From positions 10,364,809 through 10,416,145 of the forward strand of contig NZ_KK037166.1 in assembly GCF_000568255.1 (NCBI RefSeq): DNA of 51,337 bases. Reading direction: 5' to 3'. Shown here one piece after another: positions 35,897-44,522 of this stretch (position 1 is its first letter; each line of letters opens with the position of its first letter). The position numbers and the translations under genes are program-made. The notes below the pieces were generated by a model. That model worked only from the letters and a program-made list of their open reading frames with translations. It searched no databases and was not told the DNA's origin. This DNA is from Kutzneria sp. 744 (GTDB taxonomy: Bacteria > Actinomycetota > Actinomycetes > Mycobacteriales > Pseudonocardiaceae).

Positions 35897-38008
35897 TCAG
35901 TGCTTTCCGGCACGCAGGGCGAGCAGCGCGAACATGCCGCCGACCACCGGGCGCGCCTGGAAACCGGACTGACGGCCGGAGATCGTGTCGTAGAGATCGG
36001 TGAACGGCACTCGGCTGGAGCTGGTCGTCACGAAGTCGTACACGTCGTTGACGAACGCGTCACGAACCGCGGGGTGGTCGTGCTGCCAGGCCGCGGTCCA
36101 CAGTGCCCAGTCGGCCTTGGTGTAGGAGTGCCGAAGGTCCAGCGGCGTGCCGAACTGGTTGCGGTGCTGGAGATACCACACCCCTTCCTCCGACCTCACC
36201 GCGGCCGGGATCAGGTCGAGGCCGAGCAGCGTGTCGGCGAAACCGTTGTACTTCAGGCTCCAGGTGCCCGGCCGGTCGTAGGCGAGTTTGAGCTGCCCGG
36301 TGGCGTCGGTCGCCTTGGCCCGCCACTGGGCGATGTAGTCCTTGGCCACGTTCAGGTAGTGCGCGGCGTCGGCGGTGTTGCCGGCCGCCGTGGCGATCTG
36401 CGACATCGCGCCGATGGCGACGATGCCCTTCAACGCCAGGTTGACGCTGTGCGCGATGAAGCCGGTGAAGTCGTCGGTCTGGTTCTGGTAGCCGGGATCC
36501 AGGGCGTTGTCGACGAGGTAGTCGGCCCACTGCTTGAGGATCGCGTAGTGGCCGGTCTCGCGGGCGGCCGCGAACATGATCAGCATGTTCGCGGACTCCT
36601 CGACCGGCATGTCCTCCTCGTTGCCGTCGTTGTGGCCGCCGGCGTTGGGGTAGCTGGAGCCCAGGTCGTGCTCGGCGAAGTTCTTGGGCCAGCCGCCGGT
36701 CTCGGCGTAGTCCAGCACCGGTTCCAGCAGCAGGCTCAGGTACTGCGGGTCGAGGTAGGCGAACACGGGCATCGCCGGGTACAGCACGTCGATGGTGGAG
36801 ACGTTGCCGTCGCTGGAGATCTCCTTGAGAAACGCCCATGGCCGGCCGTCGCGGACCACCAGCTCGGTGCCTGCGTAGGCCTGACGCAACGCCAGCGCGC
36901 ACAGCGCCGCGTACTTGGCGCCGCCGGCCTGACGGGCCTCGGAGGCGACCTTGTCGTCGAGGTGGTCCGAGCGGCTGAAGGCCTGCTTGTCCGCGTGGAA
37001 CTCCGCGACCATGCGGTGCCAGTCCGGCCAGTACATCGTCCACAATGGATTCAGCGGCGTGCCCAGGTAGCTCACCGCCGGCGTGCGGATGTGCCCGACG
37101 GAGACGACGAACGGGTCGGTCGGACCGCGGACGGCTCCCAGGTCGAGGGTGAACCCGGCCACCGGCCACCGATCACTGATCCGGCGTGGCTGGGCGGCAT
37201 CCACGGTGTCGTCGAGCCGGGCCTTCTGCCGCACGGCGACGTCCTCGCCGATCTGCCAGGTCAGGCCGGGCCGTTCCGCGGTGCTCCAGGTGACCGTGCC
37301 CCAGGACGCCATGTCGTCGTGCTCCGCCAGCACACCCGGGTTCGCCGGGGTGAACGACAGCGAACGGACCCCGTCGGCCGACATCGAATCCCACCCCACG
37401 GAGGCGTTGGAGTCGCCGTTGGTCCATTCGGCGCTGATGTCGACGTACAGGGAGACCTGGTGCGCCTTGCCGTCGACGCTGCGGGCCTGCATCGAGACGT
37501 AGGACAGCGGCATGGACTGCCGACGCAGGTCGCCGGGCTCGATGGGGGACAGGAACGTGACCGTGAGCTCGATGCCGCCGCCGTTCAGTGTGAACCGGGA
37601 CTTCGTGGGCGTGACGGTCACGTCGGTCTGGATCATGCCGCGCGGCGCGGCGTCGGGCAGCGCCGGCGCACCGACGAAGACGTGGGCCACGCCGTCGATC
37701 CGGGCGATGCCGGCCATCGCGGTCGTGCGGCCGGTCCAGAAACCGGCCCATTCGCCGGCCAGGTAGTCACCGGCCAGCCAGGTGCTCAGGTACGGCGAGC
37801 GGACCGCGAGCGGCGTCGCCGGCGGTCGCACCGGGTGGAAGCCAGACGGCGCGGGGGAGTTCGGGGCCGACTCCTCGGCGGCCGATGCGTTCGTTGCCAG
37901 CAGGGAAGACGCGGCGAGCGTCAGACCGGCGGCGCCGGAGAACCGAAACAGGTCACGGCGTCCGAGCGACGCCTCCGCTGCTTCGAGGTGGTGACGGTCA
38001 GAGGGCAC
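35897..38008 (-). CDS. Secreted glutaminase-like protein (DUF5127/DUF4965/DUF1793)
   Basis: 703 residues from GTG 38008, 7 bases after GGAG. A Tat signal ([20 protein letters not shown]) precedes an N-terminal beta domain ([20 protein letters not shown], later [20 protein letters not shown]) and a long helical domain with [10 protein letters not shown]-like [40 protein letters not shown] and [15 protein letters not shown]. It ends with [18 protein letters not shown] and [20 protein letters not shown]. The family is named after Aspergillus GtaA glutaminase, but the barrel resembles glycosidases and bacterial members sit with carbohydrate genes, as here. True substrate unknown. The MGH1-like gene starts one base after its stop. 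A LacI-type operator lies upstream at 38060. Confidence 0.9.
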   Translation of the reverse strand: MPSDRHHLEAAEASLGRRDLFRFSGAAGLTLAASSLLATNASAAEESAPNSPAPSGFHPVRPPATPLAVRSPYLSTWLAGDYLAGEWAGFWTGRTTAMAGIARIDGVAHVFVGAPALPDAAPRGMIQTDVTVTPTKSRFTLNGGGIELTVTFLSPIEPGDLRRQSMPLSYVSMQARSVDGKAHQVSLYVDISAEWTNGDSNASVGWDSMSADGVRSLSFTPANPGVLAEHDDMASWGTVTWSTAERPGLTWQIGEDVAVRQKARLDDTVDAAQPRRISDRWPVAGFTLDLGAVRGPTDPFVVSVGHIRTPAVSYLGTPLNPLWTMYWPDWHRMVAEFHADKQAFSRSDHLDDKVASEARQAGGAKYAALCALALRQAYAGTELVVRDGRPWAFLKEISSDGNVSTIDVLYPAMPVFAYLDPQYLSLLLEPVLDYAETGGWPKNFAEHDLGSSYPNAGGHNDGNEEDMPVEESANMLIMFAAARETGHYAILKQWADYLVDNALDPGYQNQTDDFTGFIAHSVNLALKGIVAIGAMSQIATAAGNTADAAHYLNVAKDYIAQWRAKATDATGQLKLAYDRPGTWSLKYNGFADTLLGLDLIPAAVRSEEGVWYLQHRNQFGTPLDLRHSYTKADWALWTAAWQHDHPAVRDAFVNDVYDFVTTSSSRVPFTDLYDTISGRQSGFQARPVVGGMFALLALRAGKH

Positions 38009-38059
38009 GGTCGTCTCCCAGTGGTCACAGGGATAGGGACACTGCGTGGCTCCTCGGTC

Positions 38060-38084
38060 TTACATCGTTGGCACAACGTTGTAA
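38060..38084. promoter_or_regulatory. Extended LacI-type palindrome upstream of the carbohydrate operon
   Basis: The site has outer arms TTACA (38060-38064) and TGTAA (38080-38084), and inner arms CGTTG (38066-38070) and CAACG (38074-38078), all perfectly symmetric about the centre. It lies 52 bases before the GTG of the glutaminase-like gene. CGTTG/CAACG arms are typical of LacI-family operators, so the two-gene operon is probably induced by a sugar. Confidence 0.65.
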
Positions 38085-38161
38085 ATCGGTCTGTCCGGTT
38101 CAGGACAGTGAACAGGTGCGGTCGGCCGCTGATGCTCCGTCGGATCGCCGGCGTGCACGGG

Positions 38162-39015
38162 TCAAATCCGATAGCTGGTTTCGGCTGCCTGGACAAAGCC
38201 CCGGACCAACGGGTTCCGGCTGGTCCGCGGCCAGGCCACGACGATCTCGCTCGGCGGCCGGTCGGCCAGCGCGACGACGACCAGCCCGGCCGGCAGCGGT
38301 TGGTCGACGGGGGCCAGCGCTGAGATCCCGTTCCATACGACTGCCTGCAGGCATTCCTGGATGGTGCGCATGACCGGCGCGGCGGCGTCGTGCGGTCCGC
38401 CGGTCCAGTAGCGGTCCACGCCGGGTCGGCGTCGTCCGGCAGCCGGACCCACCGGCGGCCGACCAGGTCGGCCGCCGAGACCGTGACGTGGTCGGCGAGC
38501 GGATCGCTGTCCCGCACCACTACCCCGACCGGCACCGAGCGCAGCACGTGTGTCCTGATCCCGGTGCTGTCGAAGGGGGTTCGGGTCAGCGCCACGTCGA
38601 CGATCCCGGCGCGCAGTCCGGCCGTCGGGTCGCCGAGATCGGCTTCGTGGATGCTGACGTTCACGTGCGGATGGCGGTCACGGAAAAGGGGGACCAACCG
38701 TCCGCCGGCGTGCTCGGCCGTGTCCGCGAGCGTCCCGATCGTCAGGTTCGCTGTTCCCGACGCGGCGGTGACCAGTCCGGGAATCCGGTCGGCCTGCCGC
38801 AGCAACGCGACGGCTTCGCCGTGCAGCACCGTGCCGGCAGCGGTGAGGGTGACGCCCTTCGGGGTGCGTTCGAACAGCGGGACGCCGAGTTCGTCCTCGA
38901 GTTGCCGGATCGCCCGGCTCAGCGGCGGCTGGGTCATGTGCAGGCGGCTCGCCGCCCGGCCGACGTGACGCTCCTCGGCCACGGCGACGAAGTACCGCAG
39001 CACGCGCACATCCAC
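38162..39015 (-). pseudogene. LysR-family regulator with a -1 frameshift
   Basis: From GTG 39015 the frame encodes a normal LysR start ([20 protein letters not shown]) and helix-turn-helix ([20 protein letters not shown]), then the effector domain as far as [14 protein letters not shown]. There the reading breaks. The rest of the domain continues in another frame as [20 protein letters not shown] and on to [13 protein letters not shown] with TGA at 38162. Restoring W-D needs one extra G in a GG run near 38414-38417, so a one-base deletion or a sequencing error is likely. It is divergent from the Pht5-like gene at 39122 and would regulate it if intact. Confidence 0.85.
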
Positions 39016-39121
39016 CCGAACACGATACCCGTGCGGTATCGGGTTGTCGGAAATGGTCTTGGACGTGCGGGCGGCCACGGGCGAAGGATCGGAAGCAGAA
39101 GGCGGAGAGGAGTGAGAGCCC

Positions 39122-40120
39122 ATGACCGACCGCACGCTCAAGATCGGGTGCTTCCAGTACGACACGACACGGCCGTTGTTCGACGGGACCGTGCCCGCCG
39201 ACGGCCTCGACCGCGTGCTGGAAACCGCCGCCACGCTGCCGGAGATCTTCGAACGGCTGATCCGCGGGAACGAGTTCGACGTCGCCGAGCTGGGCCTGAC
39301 GTTCTACCTCCGGCTGCTGGAGTCGGACCGATCGCTCGTGGCACTGCCGATCTTCCCGAACCGGGTGTTCCGGCACTCGTGCGTCTTCGTCAACACCCGT
39401 TCGGGGATCACCGGACCAGACGATCTCGTGGGCCGGACCATCGGCGAGTTCGGCACCTACGGCCAGGACTCGGGCGTGTGGGCCAAGGGCGTCCTGATGG
39501 ACGACCACGGGTTCCGGCCCGAACTGAACCGCTGGCTGATCGGCGGCCTCGATCATCCGTCCGCGCCGTTCGACTTCATTGCCCACCCGCGCCCGGACGA
39601 CGTCGACGTGTCCGACGCGCCCGAGGGAAGAGCGCTGAGCGACATGCTGGATGTCGGCGAGATCGACGCCTTGTTCTCCGCCAACGTTCCGCAGTGCGTG
39701 CTCGACGGATCCCCGAACGTCGCCCGGCTGTTCCCGGACTTCGAACCGCTGGAACGCGACTACCACCGGCGCACCGGCATCTTTCCGATCATGCACACGA
39801 TCGTCGCTCGGCGAGACCTCCTGCGGGAGCGCCCTGGTCTCGCCCGCGACATCTACCGCGTCTTCGCCGCGGCCAAGGACGCGGCCGCCGACCGCTATCG
39901 CCGCAACCGCAGGCTGTACCAGGTCCAGACCATGGTCCCGTGGATGAACGCGCTGATCGAGCGCAACAACGAGGAGTTCGCCGAGGACTGGTGGCCCTAC
40001 GGCATCTCGGCCAACCGTGTCACGCTCGAAGCGTACCTGCGCTACCACTACGAGCAGGGCCTGTCCTCGCGGCCGTGGAAGGTCGAGGAGATCTTCGCGC
40101 CGGAATTGCTGGACACGTGA
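39122..40120 (+). CDS. 4,5-dihydroxyphthalate decarboxylase-like protein
   Basis: 332 residues. The N-terminus [20 protein letters not shown] and the segments [40 protein letters not shown] and [20 protein letters not shown] match the Pht5/4,5-dihydroxyphthalate decarboxylase family. This family has a periplasmic-binding-protein-like fold but no signal peptide. The C-terminal [20 protein letters not shown] and [20 protein letters not shown] are also typical. Family members remove the carboxyl group of dihydroxyphthalate or act on related aromatic acids. It is divergent from the frameshifted LysR gene. A Rieske oxygenase and PDR-type reductase of the phthalate class are at 1276-3556, but too far away to assume one pathway. 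Confidence 0.85.
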   Translation: MTDRTLKIGCFQYDTTRPLFDGTVPADGLDRVLETAATLPEIFERLIRGNEFDVAELGLTFYLRLLESDRSLVALPIFPNRVFRHSCVFVNTRSGITGPDDLVGRTIGEFGTYGQDSGVWAKGVLMDDHGFRPELNRWLIGGLDHPSAPFDFIAHPRPDDVDVSDAPEGRALSDMLDVGEIDALFSANVPQCVLDGSPNVARLFPDFEPLERDYHRRTGIFPIMHTIVARRDLLRERPGLARDIYRVFAAAKDAAADRYRRNRRLYQVQTMVPWMNALIERNNEEFAEDWWPYGISANRVTLEAYLRYHYEQGLSSRPWKVEEIFAPELLDT

Positions 40121-40256
40121 CCTCCGACCATGGCCGCGAAGGACGGCGACTGCGCCCAGGATCGGCGGGGCGTCAGCCTCGCCTCCCGGCCGTCGTGCAC
40201 CGCAAGTACCGAACGCGCCTCATGACGCAGGTACCGGCGCGGCAGGTCGACGACCG

Positions 40257-42062
40257 TCACGGGTGGTCGAGCAGGGCAAGCACCCTGGCCGCCATCGCGG
40301 CCGGGTCGCCGTCCTGGGGACGGAGCACGAGGGCGGGCTCGACGGGAACCTCGTAGGGATCGTCGACCCCGGTGAAGCCGGTGATCTCGCCGGCCCTGGC
40401 CCGCGCGTACATGCCCTTGGGGTCGCGGGCCTCGCAGACGTCGACGGGCGTGTCCACGAACACCTCGACGAAGGCGAGCCCGGCGGCCACGTGCCGGGCT
40501 CGCACCAGGTCGCGGTCGGCGCGGTACGGGCTGATCAAGGACACCACCGCGACCAGCCCGGCGTCGGCGAACAGCTGGGCCACCTCGCCGACGCGCCGCA
40601 CGTTCTCGGCCCGGTCCGCGGCGCTGAACCCCAGCCCGGCGTTGAGGCCGTGCCGAAGGTTGTCGCCGTCGAGCCGGTAGGCCGGACGGCCGGCGAGCAC
40701 CAAGCGGCGTTCCAGCTCGGCGGCGATGGTGGACTTGCCGGAGGCCGAGAGTCCGGTGAGCCACACCGTCAAACCCCGCGTCGCACGGTCGGATCGGCCG
40801 ACCGCGGTGGGGTGCCAGACCACGGACGCGCTGGGCTCGGTGATCATGCCGGCGGCGACCGTGTTGTTGGTGGCGTCGTCGACCAGGATGAAGCTGCCGG
40901 TCGACCGGTTGCGGCGATAGGAGTCGAACAGCAGCGGTGTCTGCGTGCGGAGCCGAACCCGGCCGATCTCGTTGAGCGACAACGAATCCGCGGCCTCGTC
41001 GCGGTGCAGGGTGTTGACGTCGATGCGGTAGGGCAGTTCCTGTACCTGGGCCCGGACCGAGCGCGTGGTGTGCCGCATCGTGTAGCGGGCGCCCGGCGTC
41101 AGCGTGGACCGTTCGGTGAGCCAGCAGACCATGGCGTCGATGTCCTGGCCGACGTGTGGCCGGTTGTGTGGACGGCAGATCAGGTCGCCGCGCGCCACGT
41201 CCAGCTCGTCGTCCAGTCGCACGGTGACTGCCTGCGGCGGGAACGTCTCGTTGACCGGTTCGCCGCCCGGCCCCCAGACTTCCCTTATCCGCGAGGGAAA
41301 ACCGGCCGGCAGCACCACGACCTCGTCGCCCGGCTTGAGCACGCCACCGGCCACGGTGCCGGCGTAACCCCGGAAGCCCTGCGCGCGGATCACATACTGG
41401 ACCGGGAGCCGCGCGTCGATGAGGTTGCGGTCCGAGGCGACGTGCACCTCCTCCAGGTGGTGCAGCAGCGAGGTTCCCTCATACCAGGGCATGTTCGCGC
41501 TGCGCTGCACGACGTTGTCGCCGTGCAGCGCGGAAACGGGCACGAACGCGAGGTCGGCCACGGTCAGCTTCATGGCGAACCGGCGGAATTCCTCGCGGAT
41601 CTCCGCGAACCGCTCGGCCGACCAGTCGACGAGATCCATCTTGTTCACGCACAGCACCAGATGCGAGACGCCGAGCAGGCTGGCGATGAACGCGTGCCGC
41701 CGGGACTGCTCGACGATGCCCTTGCGCGCGTCGACCAGGATCAGCGCCAGGTCCGCGGTGGACGCGCCGGTGACCATGTTCCGGGTGTACTGCACGTGTC
41801 CGGGCGTGTCGGCGATGATGATCTTACGCTTGGGCGTGACGAGATAGCGGTAGGCGACGTCGATGGTGATGCCCTGCTCGCGTTCGGCCCGCAGCCCGTC
41901 GGTGAGCAGGGCCAGGTTCGGTTCGTCCTCGCCGCGCGCGCGACTGGTGCGCTCCACCGCGGCGAGCTGATCGGCGAAGATCGCTTTCGAGTCGTGCAGC
42001 AGCCGGCCGATCAGGGTGGACTTCCCGTCGTCGACACTGCCCGCGGTGGCCAGCCGTAACAT
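40257..42062 (-). CDS. cysN: CysNC: sulfate adenylyltransferase GTPase subunit fused to APS kinase
   Basis: 601 residues. The N-terminal part (1-415) is the GTPase subunit of ATP sulfurylase, with P-loop [27 protein letters not shown] (G3), NKMDLVDWS (G4) and beta-barrel domains. The C-terminal part (about 425-601) is a complete APS kinase with P-loop [39 protein letters not shown] and [19 protein letters not shown]. With CysD it converts sulfate to APS and then PAPS. Its start overlaps the cysD stop as ATGA. No APS/PAPS reductase or sulfite reductase is adjacent, and a sulfotransferase is encoded at 45694, so the product probably feeds sulfonation. Confidence 0.96.
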   Translation of the reverse strand: MLRLATAGSVDDGKSTLIGRLLHDSKAIFADQLAAVERTSRARGEDEPNLALLTDGLRAEREQGITIDVAYRYLVTPKRKIIIADTPGHVQYTRNMVTGASTADLALILVDARKGIVEQSRRHAFIASLLGVSHLVLCVNKMDLVDWSAERFAEIREEFRRFAMKLTVADLAFVPVSALHGDNVVQRSANMPWYEGTSLLHHLEEVHVASDRNLIDARLPVQYVIRAQGFRGYAGTVAGGVLKPGDEVVVLPAGFPSRIREVWGPGGEPVNETFPPQAVTVRLDDELDVARGDLICRPHNRPHVGQDIDAMVCWLTERSTLTPGARYTMRHTTRSVRAQVQELPYRIDVNTLHRDEAADSLSLNEIGRVRLRTQTPLLFDSYRRNRSTGSFILVDDATNNTVAAGMITEPSASVVWHPTAVGRSDRATRGLTVWLTGLSASGKSTIAAELERRLVLAGRPAYRLDGDNLRHGLNAGLGFSAADRAENVRRVGEVAQLFADAGLVAVVSLISPYRADRDLVRARHVAAGLAFVEVFVDTPVDVCEARDPKGMYARARAGEITGFTGVDDPYEVPVEPALVLRPQDGDPAAMAARVLALLDHP

Positions 42063-42973
42063 CAGAAGTAGCCCTCCTTCTTGCGATCCTCCATGCCCGC
42101 CTCGGATATCCGGTCGTCGGCGCGGGTCGCGCCGCGCTCGGTGGTCCGGCTGGCCGCCACCTCGGCGATCACGGCTTCCGCCGTGGTGGCGGTGGATTCC
42201 ACGCAGCCGGTGCAGGTGGCGTCGCCGACGGTGCGGAAGCGCACCGACGCCTCGAACGGCTCATCGCCGTCGAGCAGCGTGATGAACCTGGTGTGGGCCA
42301 ACAGCATCCCGTCCCGGTGCACGACCGGGCGCCGATGCGCGTAGTAGAGCGACGGCAGGTCGATGCGCTCGGCGGCGATGTAGCGCCAGATGTCCAGCTC
42401 GGTCCAGTTGGACAGCGGGAAGACGCGGATGTGCTCGCCTTTCCGGTGCGCGCCGTTGTAGAGGTTCCACAGCTCGGGCCGCTGGTTGCGGGGATCCCAC
42501 TGGCCGTACTCGTCACGGAAGCTGAACACCCGCTCCTTGGCCCGCGCCTTCTCCTCGTCGCGGCGCGCGCCGCCGAACGCCGCGTCGAAGCCGTTCTCGG
42601 CGATGCCGCGCAGCAATGTGATGGTCTGCAACCGGTTCCGGCTGGCTCGCGGCCCGGTCTCCTCGACGGCCCGGCCCGCATCGATGTCGTCCTGGACGGC
42701 GGCGACCACGAGCCGCACACCGAAGCGGGCGACCGCGCGGTCCCGGAACGCCAGCACTTCGTCGAAGTTGTGGCCGGTGTCCACGTGCAGCACCGGGAAC
42801 GGCACCGGCGCCGGCCAGAACGCCTTGGCCGCCAGGTGCAGCAGCACCACCGAGTCCTTGCCGCCGGAGAACAGCAGCACCGGCCGCTCGAAGGTGGCCG
42901 CCACCTCGCGCAGGACGTGCACCGACTCGGCTTCCAGGGCTCGCGGCGGGGACAGCTCGTACGCAGTGGTCAT
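42062..42973 (-). CDS. cysD: CysD: sulfate adenylyltransferase catalytic subunit
   Basis: 303 residues from ATG 42973, chosen because [20 protein letters not shown] matches the usual CysD N-terminus; a GTG at 42991 lacks a ribosome site. The PP-loop [20 protein letters not shown] binds ATP, and [56 protein letters not shown] and the C-terminal RKKEGYF are all conserved. It forms APS from ATP and sulfate together with CysN. Promoter region shared with the divergent SnoaL-like gene; a near-KstR-consensus site lies 32 bases upstream of the start. Confidence 0.97.
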   Translation of the reverse strand: MTTAYELSPPRALEAESVHVLREVAATFERPVLLFSGGKDSVVLLHLAAKAFWPAPVPFPVLHVDTGHNFDEVLAFRDRAVARFGVRLVVAAVQDDIDAGRAVEETGPRASRNRLQTITLLRGIAENGFDAAFGGARRDEEKARAKERVFSFRDEYGQWDPRNQRPELWNLYNGAHRKGEHIRVFPLSNWTELDIWRYIAAERIDLPSLYYAHRRPVVHRDGMLLAHTRFITLLDGDEPFEASVRFRTVGDATCTGCVESTATTAEAVIAEVAASRTTERGATRADDRISEAGMEDRKKEGYF

Positions 42974-43004
42974 GGCGGAACCACCCTTCACGTCGGAAGG
43001 AAAT

Positions 43005-43018
43005 TAGAACAGGTTCTT
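43005..43018. promoter_or_regulatory. KstR-like operator (one mismatch) between cysD and the SnoaL-like gene
   Basis: TAGAACAGGTTCTT matches the mycobacterial KstR consensus TnnAACnnGTTnnA except at the last base. It lies between divergent starts, 32 bases from cysD and 61 bases from the SnoaL-like gene. A second, exact match lies at 44434-44447 in the same gene cluster, which makes common control plausible. Confidence 0.5.
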
Positions 43019-43078
43019 GTTCTTGGTCAACCGAGGGCGCAACCTGGACGGCGCCACTTCCGCCAGAGGAGGACCCCG

Positions 43079-43555
43079 ATGGACCTGATCGCGATCGAGG
43101 AGATCCGCCGGCTCAAACACCGCTATCTGCGCAGCCTGGACCTCAAGCGCTGGACCGAGTTCGCGCTGACGCTGACCGGCGACGCCACGGCCGACTACGG
43201 CACCCCGGTCTACGGCGACCGGCTGCGGCTGGCCGGCCGGGACGAGATCGCCACGTTCATGAGCCGCCGGCTCGGGCCGGAGGTGATCACCGTGCACTTC
43301 GCCGGCCAGGCCGAGATCGACATCGACGGCGACGAGGCGACGGGAACCTGGAACATGATGGACACCGTGATCGCGACCGATCGTCAGGTCGTGATCCAGG
43401 GCGCCGCCTTCTACGAGGATCGCTACCGGCGCGAGGACGACGGCGTGTGGCGGATCAGCCACACCGGCTACGACCGGACCTATGAAGCGATGTTCACGCA
43501 GACCGACCTGCCCGGCTTCAAGCTCACCGCCAACCGGTGGGCCGCCGCCCGCTGA
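43079..43555 (+). CDS. SnoaL-like (NTF2-fold) protein
   Basis: 158 residues from ATG 43079, behind AGAGGAGGA. It has the cone-shaped NTF2 fold pattern: an N-terminal helix (IEEIRRLKHRYLRSLDLKRW), ATADYGTPVYG, FMSRRLGPEVITVHFAGQAE, GTWNMMDTVIATD and the closing strand AFYEDRYRREDDGVWRISHT followed by GYDRTYE. The DLKRW/YR segment with HF is typical of the SnoaL_4 group that includes polyketide cyclases, steroid delta-isomerase relatives and dioxygenase beta subunits. In mycobacteria similar genes accompany sulfotransferases and short-chain dehydrogenases. Catalytic role is not determinable. Its end overlaps the convergent IclR gene by 32 bases. Confidence 0.9.
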   Translation: MDLIAIEEIRRLKHRYLRSLDLKRWTEFALTLTGDATADYGTPVYGDRLRLAGRDEIATFMSRRLGPEVITVHFAGQAEIDIDGDEATGTWNMMDTVIATDRQVVIQGAAFYEDRYRREDDGVWRISHTGYDRTYEAMFTQTDLPGFKLTANRWAAAR

Positions 43556-44423
43556 CCTGTTCGGTGACCGCGTCGGCCGCGGCGACGAGCGCGTCGCCGC
43601 GGCGGGCGATCTCGGCGCCGGTGATGGCCTCGCCGACGTACAGGGTGAGCACCAGCTCCTGCCGGCCGTCGGCGTCGAACGTCGGCGCGGCGATCAGGCT
43701 CACCGGGTGTTTGCGCCGTGTCGCCAGGTCCGCGCCGAGGTACACCCGTTCGCCGAGGCTGGACACCATCTCGCCGACCAGGTCCCGCACCTCGGCCGGC
43801 AGGTCGTACGCGGCGACGCCGGCCATCAGCGAGTGCAGCCGCATGCCGGCGGGCGACAGGCTTTCCACCAGATAGCCGCGTTCACGGCACTCGCCGACCA
43901 CCCGGCGCAGGTGCGCGCGGTCGGTCCGGGACGGCAGCGTCGGCGGCCGGGCCAGCCACTCGTCGAGGGCCCGGTCGCCGCCCCACAACACGTACATCAG
44001 CCCGACCGGCGGGGCGAACGGGTAGGTCTGGCCGACCTTGACCGTGGCGGCGGCCCGCGCCGGCCCGCTGCGCTCCAGCACCATGATCTGCTCGCCGACC
44101 ACGGCGGACGCCGTGCAGACGGTGTCGTAGCGGGCGCTCAGCTCGGCGAGTTCGCGCCGGGCCAGGGCCGCCGCCGTGAAGTCGTTCTGGGCAACGCGTC
44201 CCGCGGCGATCAGCGCCGGACCGAGCCGGTAGGCCTTGGTCGCCGGATCGTGCACCAGGTAGCCGCCGCGGGTCAGCTCGTTCGCTATGCCGAGGCAGGT
44301 CGGCTTGGCCAGCCCGACCGCGCGGGCCAGTTCGGACAGGCCGAAGCGCCGGCCCGGGTGCGCGACCAGGAAGTCCAGCACCGCCACCACCCGCTCGGTC
44401 GGCGGCGAGCGTCGGGTCACCAT
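43524..44423 (-). CDS. IclR-family transcriptional regulator
   Basis: 299 residues from ATG 44423. A winged helix-turn-helix (about 8-60, FGLSELARAVGLAKPTCLGI) is followed by an IclR effector domain (about 75-280, with GPALIAAGRVAQNDFTAAAL, VGQTYPFAPPVGLMYVLWGG and SLIAAPTFDADGRQELVLTL). Compared with the IclR protein at 388 it is longer and not closely related. Divergent from the DUF1214-sulfotransferase operon and separated from it by 99 bases that hold two different palindromes, either of which it could bind. It is likely a pathway-specific regulator of this cluster. The 3' ends of this gene and the SnoaL-like gene overlap. Confidence 0.94.
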   Translation of the reverse strand: MVTRRSPPTERVVAVLDFLVAHPGRRFGLSELARAVGLAKPTCLGIANELTRGGYLVHDPATKAYRLGPALIAAGRVAQNDFTAAALARRELAELSARYDTVCTASAVVGEQIMVLERSGPARAAATVKVGQTYPFAPPVGLMYVLWGGDRALDEWLARPPTLPSRTDRAHLRRVVGECRERGYLVESLSPAGMRLHSLMAGVAAYDLPAEVRDLVGEMVSSLGERVYLGADLATRRKHPVSLIAAPTFDADGRQELVLTLYVGEAITGAEIARRGDALVAAADAVTEQVSGRRPTGWR

Positions 44424-44432
44424 TGCCAACTT

Positions 44433-44448
44433 CTAGAACGCGTTCTAG
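44433..44448. promoter_or_regulatory. Perfect palindrome CTAGAACGCGTTCTAG matching the KstR consensus
   Basis: The 16-base palindrome contains TAGAACGCGTTCTA (44434-44447), an exact fit to the KstR consensus TnnAACnnGTTnnA. It starts 10 bases upstream of the IclR ATG and ends 75 bases before the DUF1214 gene. KstR is the TetR-type repressor of sterol catabolism in mycobacteria and rhodococci. No kstR gene is in the window. Confidence 0.7.
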
Positions 44449-44466
44449 CCTGGCTGCGTCGGCGTT

Positions 44467-44494
44467 TGTACCGCATCGGTACATATTTGTACCG
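44467..44494. promoter_or_regulatory. Second operator: TGTACCG-N3-CGGTACA plus an extra half-site
   Basis: TGTACCG (44467-44473) and CGGTACA (44477-44483) are perfect inverted arms around CAT. TTTGTACCG occurs at 44465-44473 and again at 44486-44494, 21 bases apart, which places the copies on the same face of the DNA. The site sits 29 bases before the start of the DUF1214 gene, so a bound protein would cover the promoter. Candidate binders are the IclR (43524) or TetR (48724) protein. Confidence 0.65.
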
Positions 44495-44522
44495 CCGTTA
44501 CCGAGGTGTCAAGGAGCCGCCC

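Noticed and set aside
40257-42973. Ordinary sulfate-assimilation operon
   Set aside because: No APS/PAPS reductase, sulfite reductase or sulfate permease is adjacent, and a sulfotransferase is close, so a PAPS-for-sulfonation role fits better. This is still inference.
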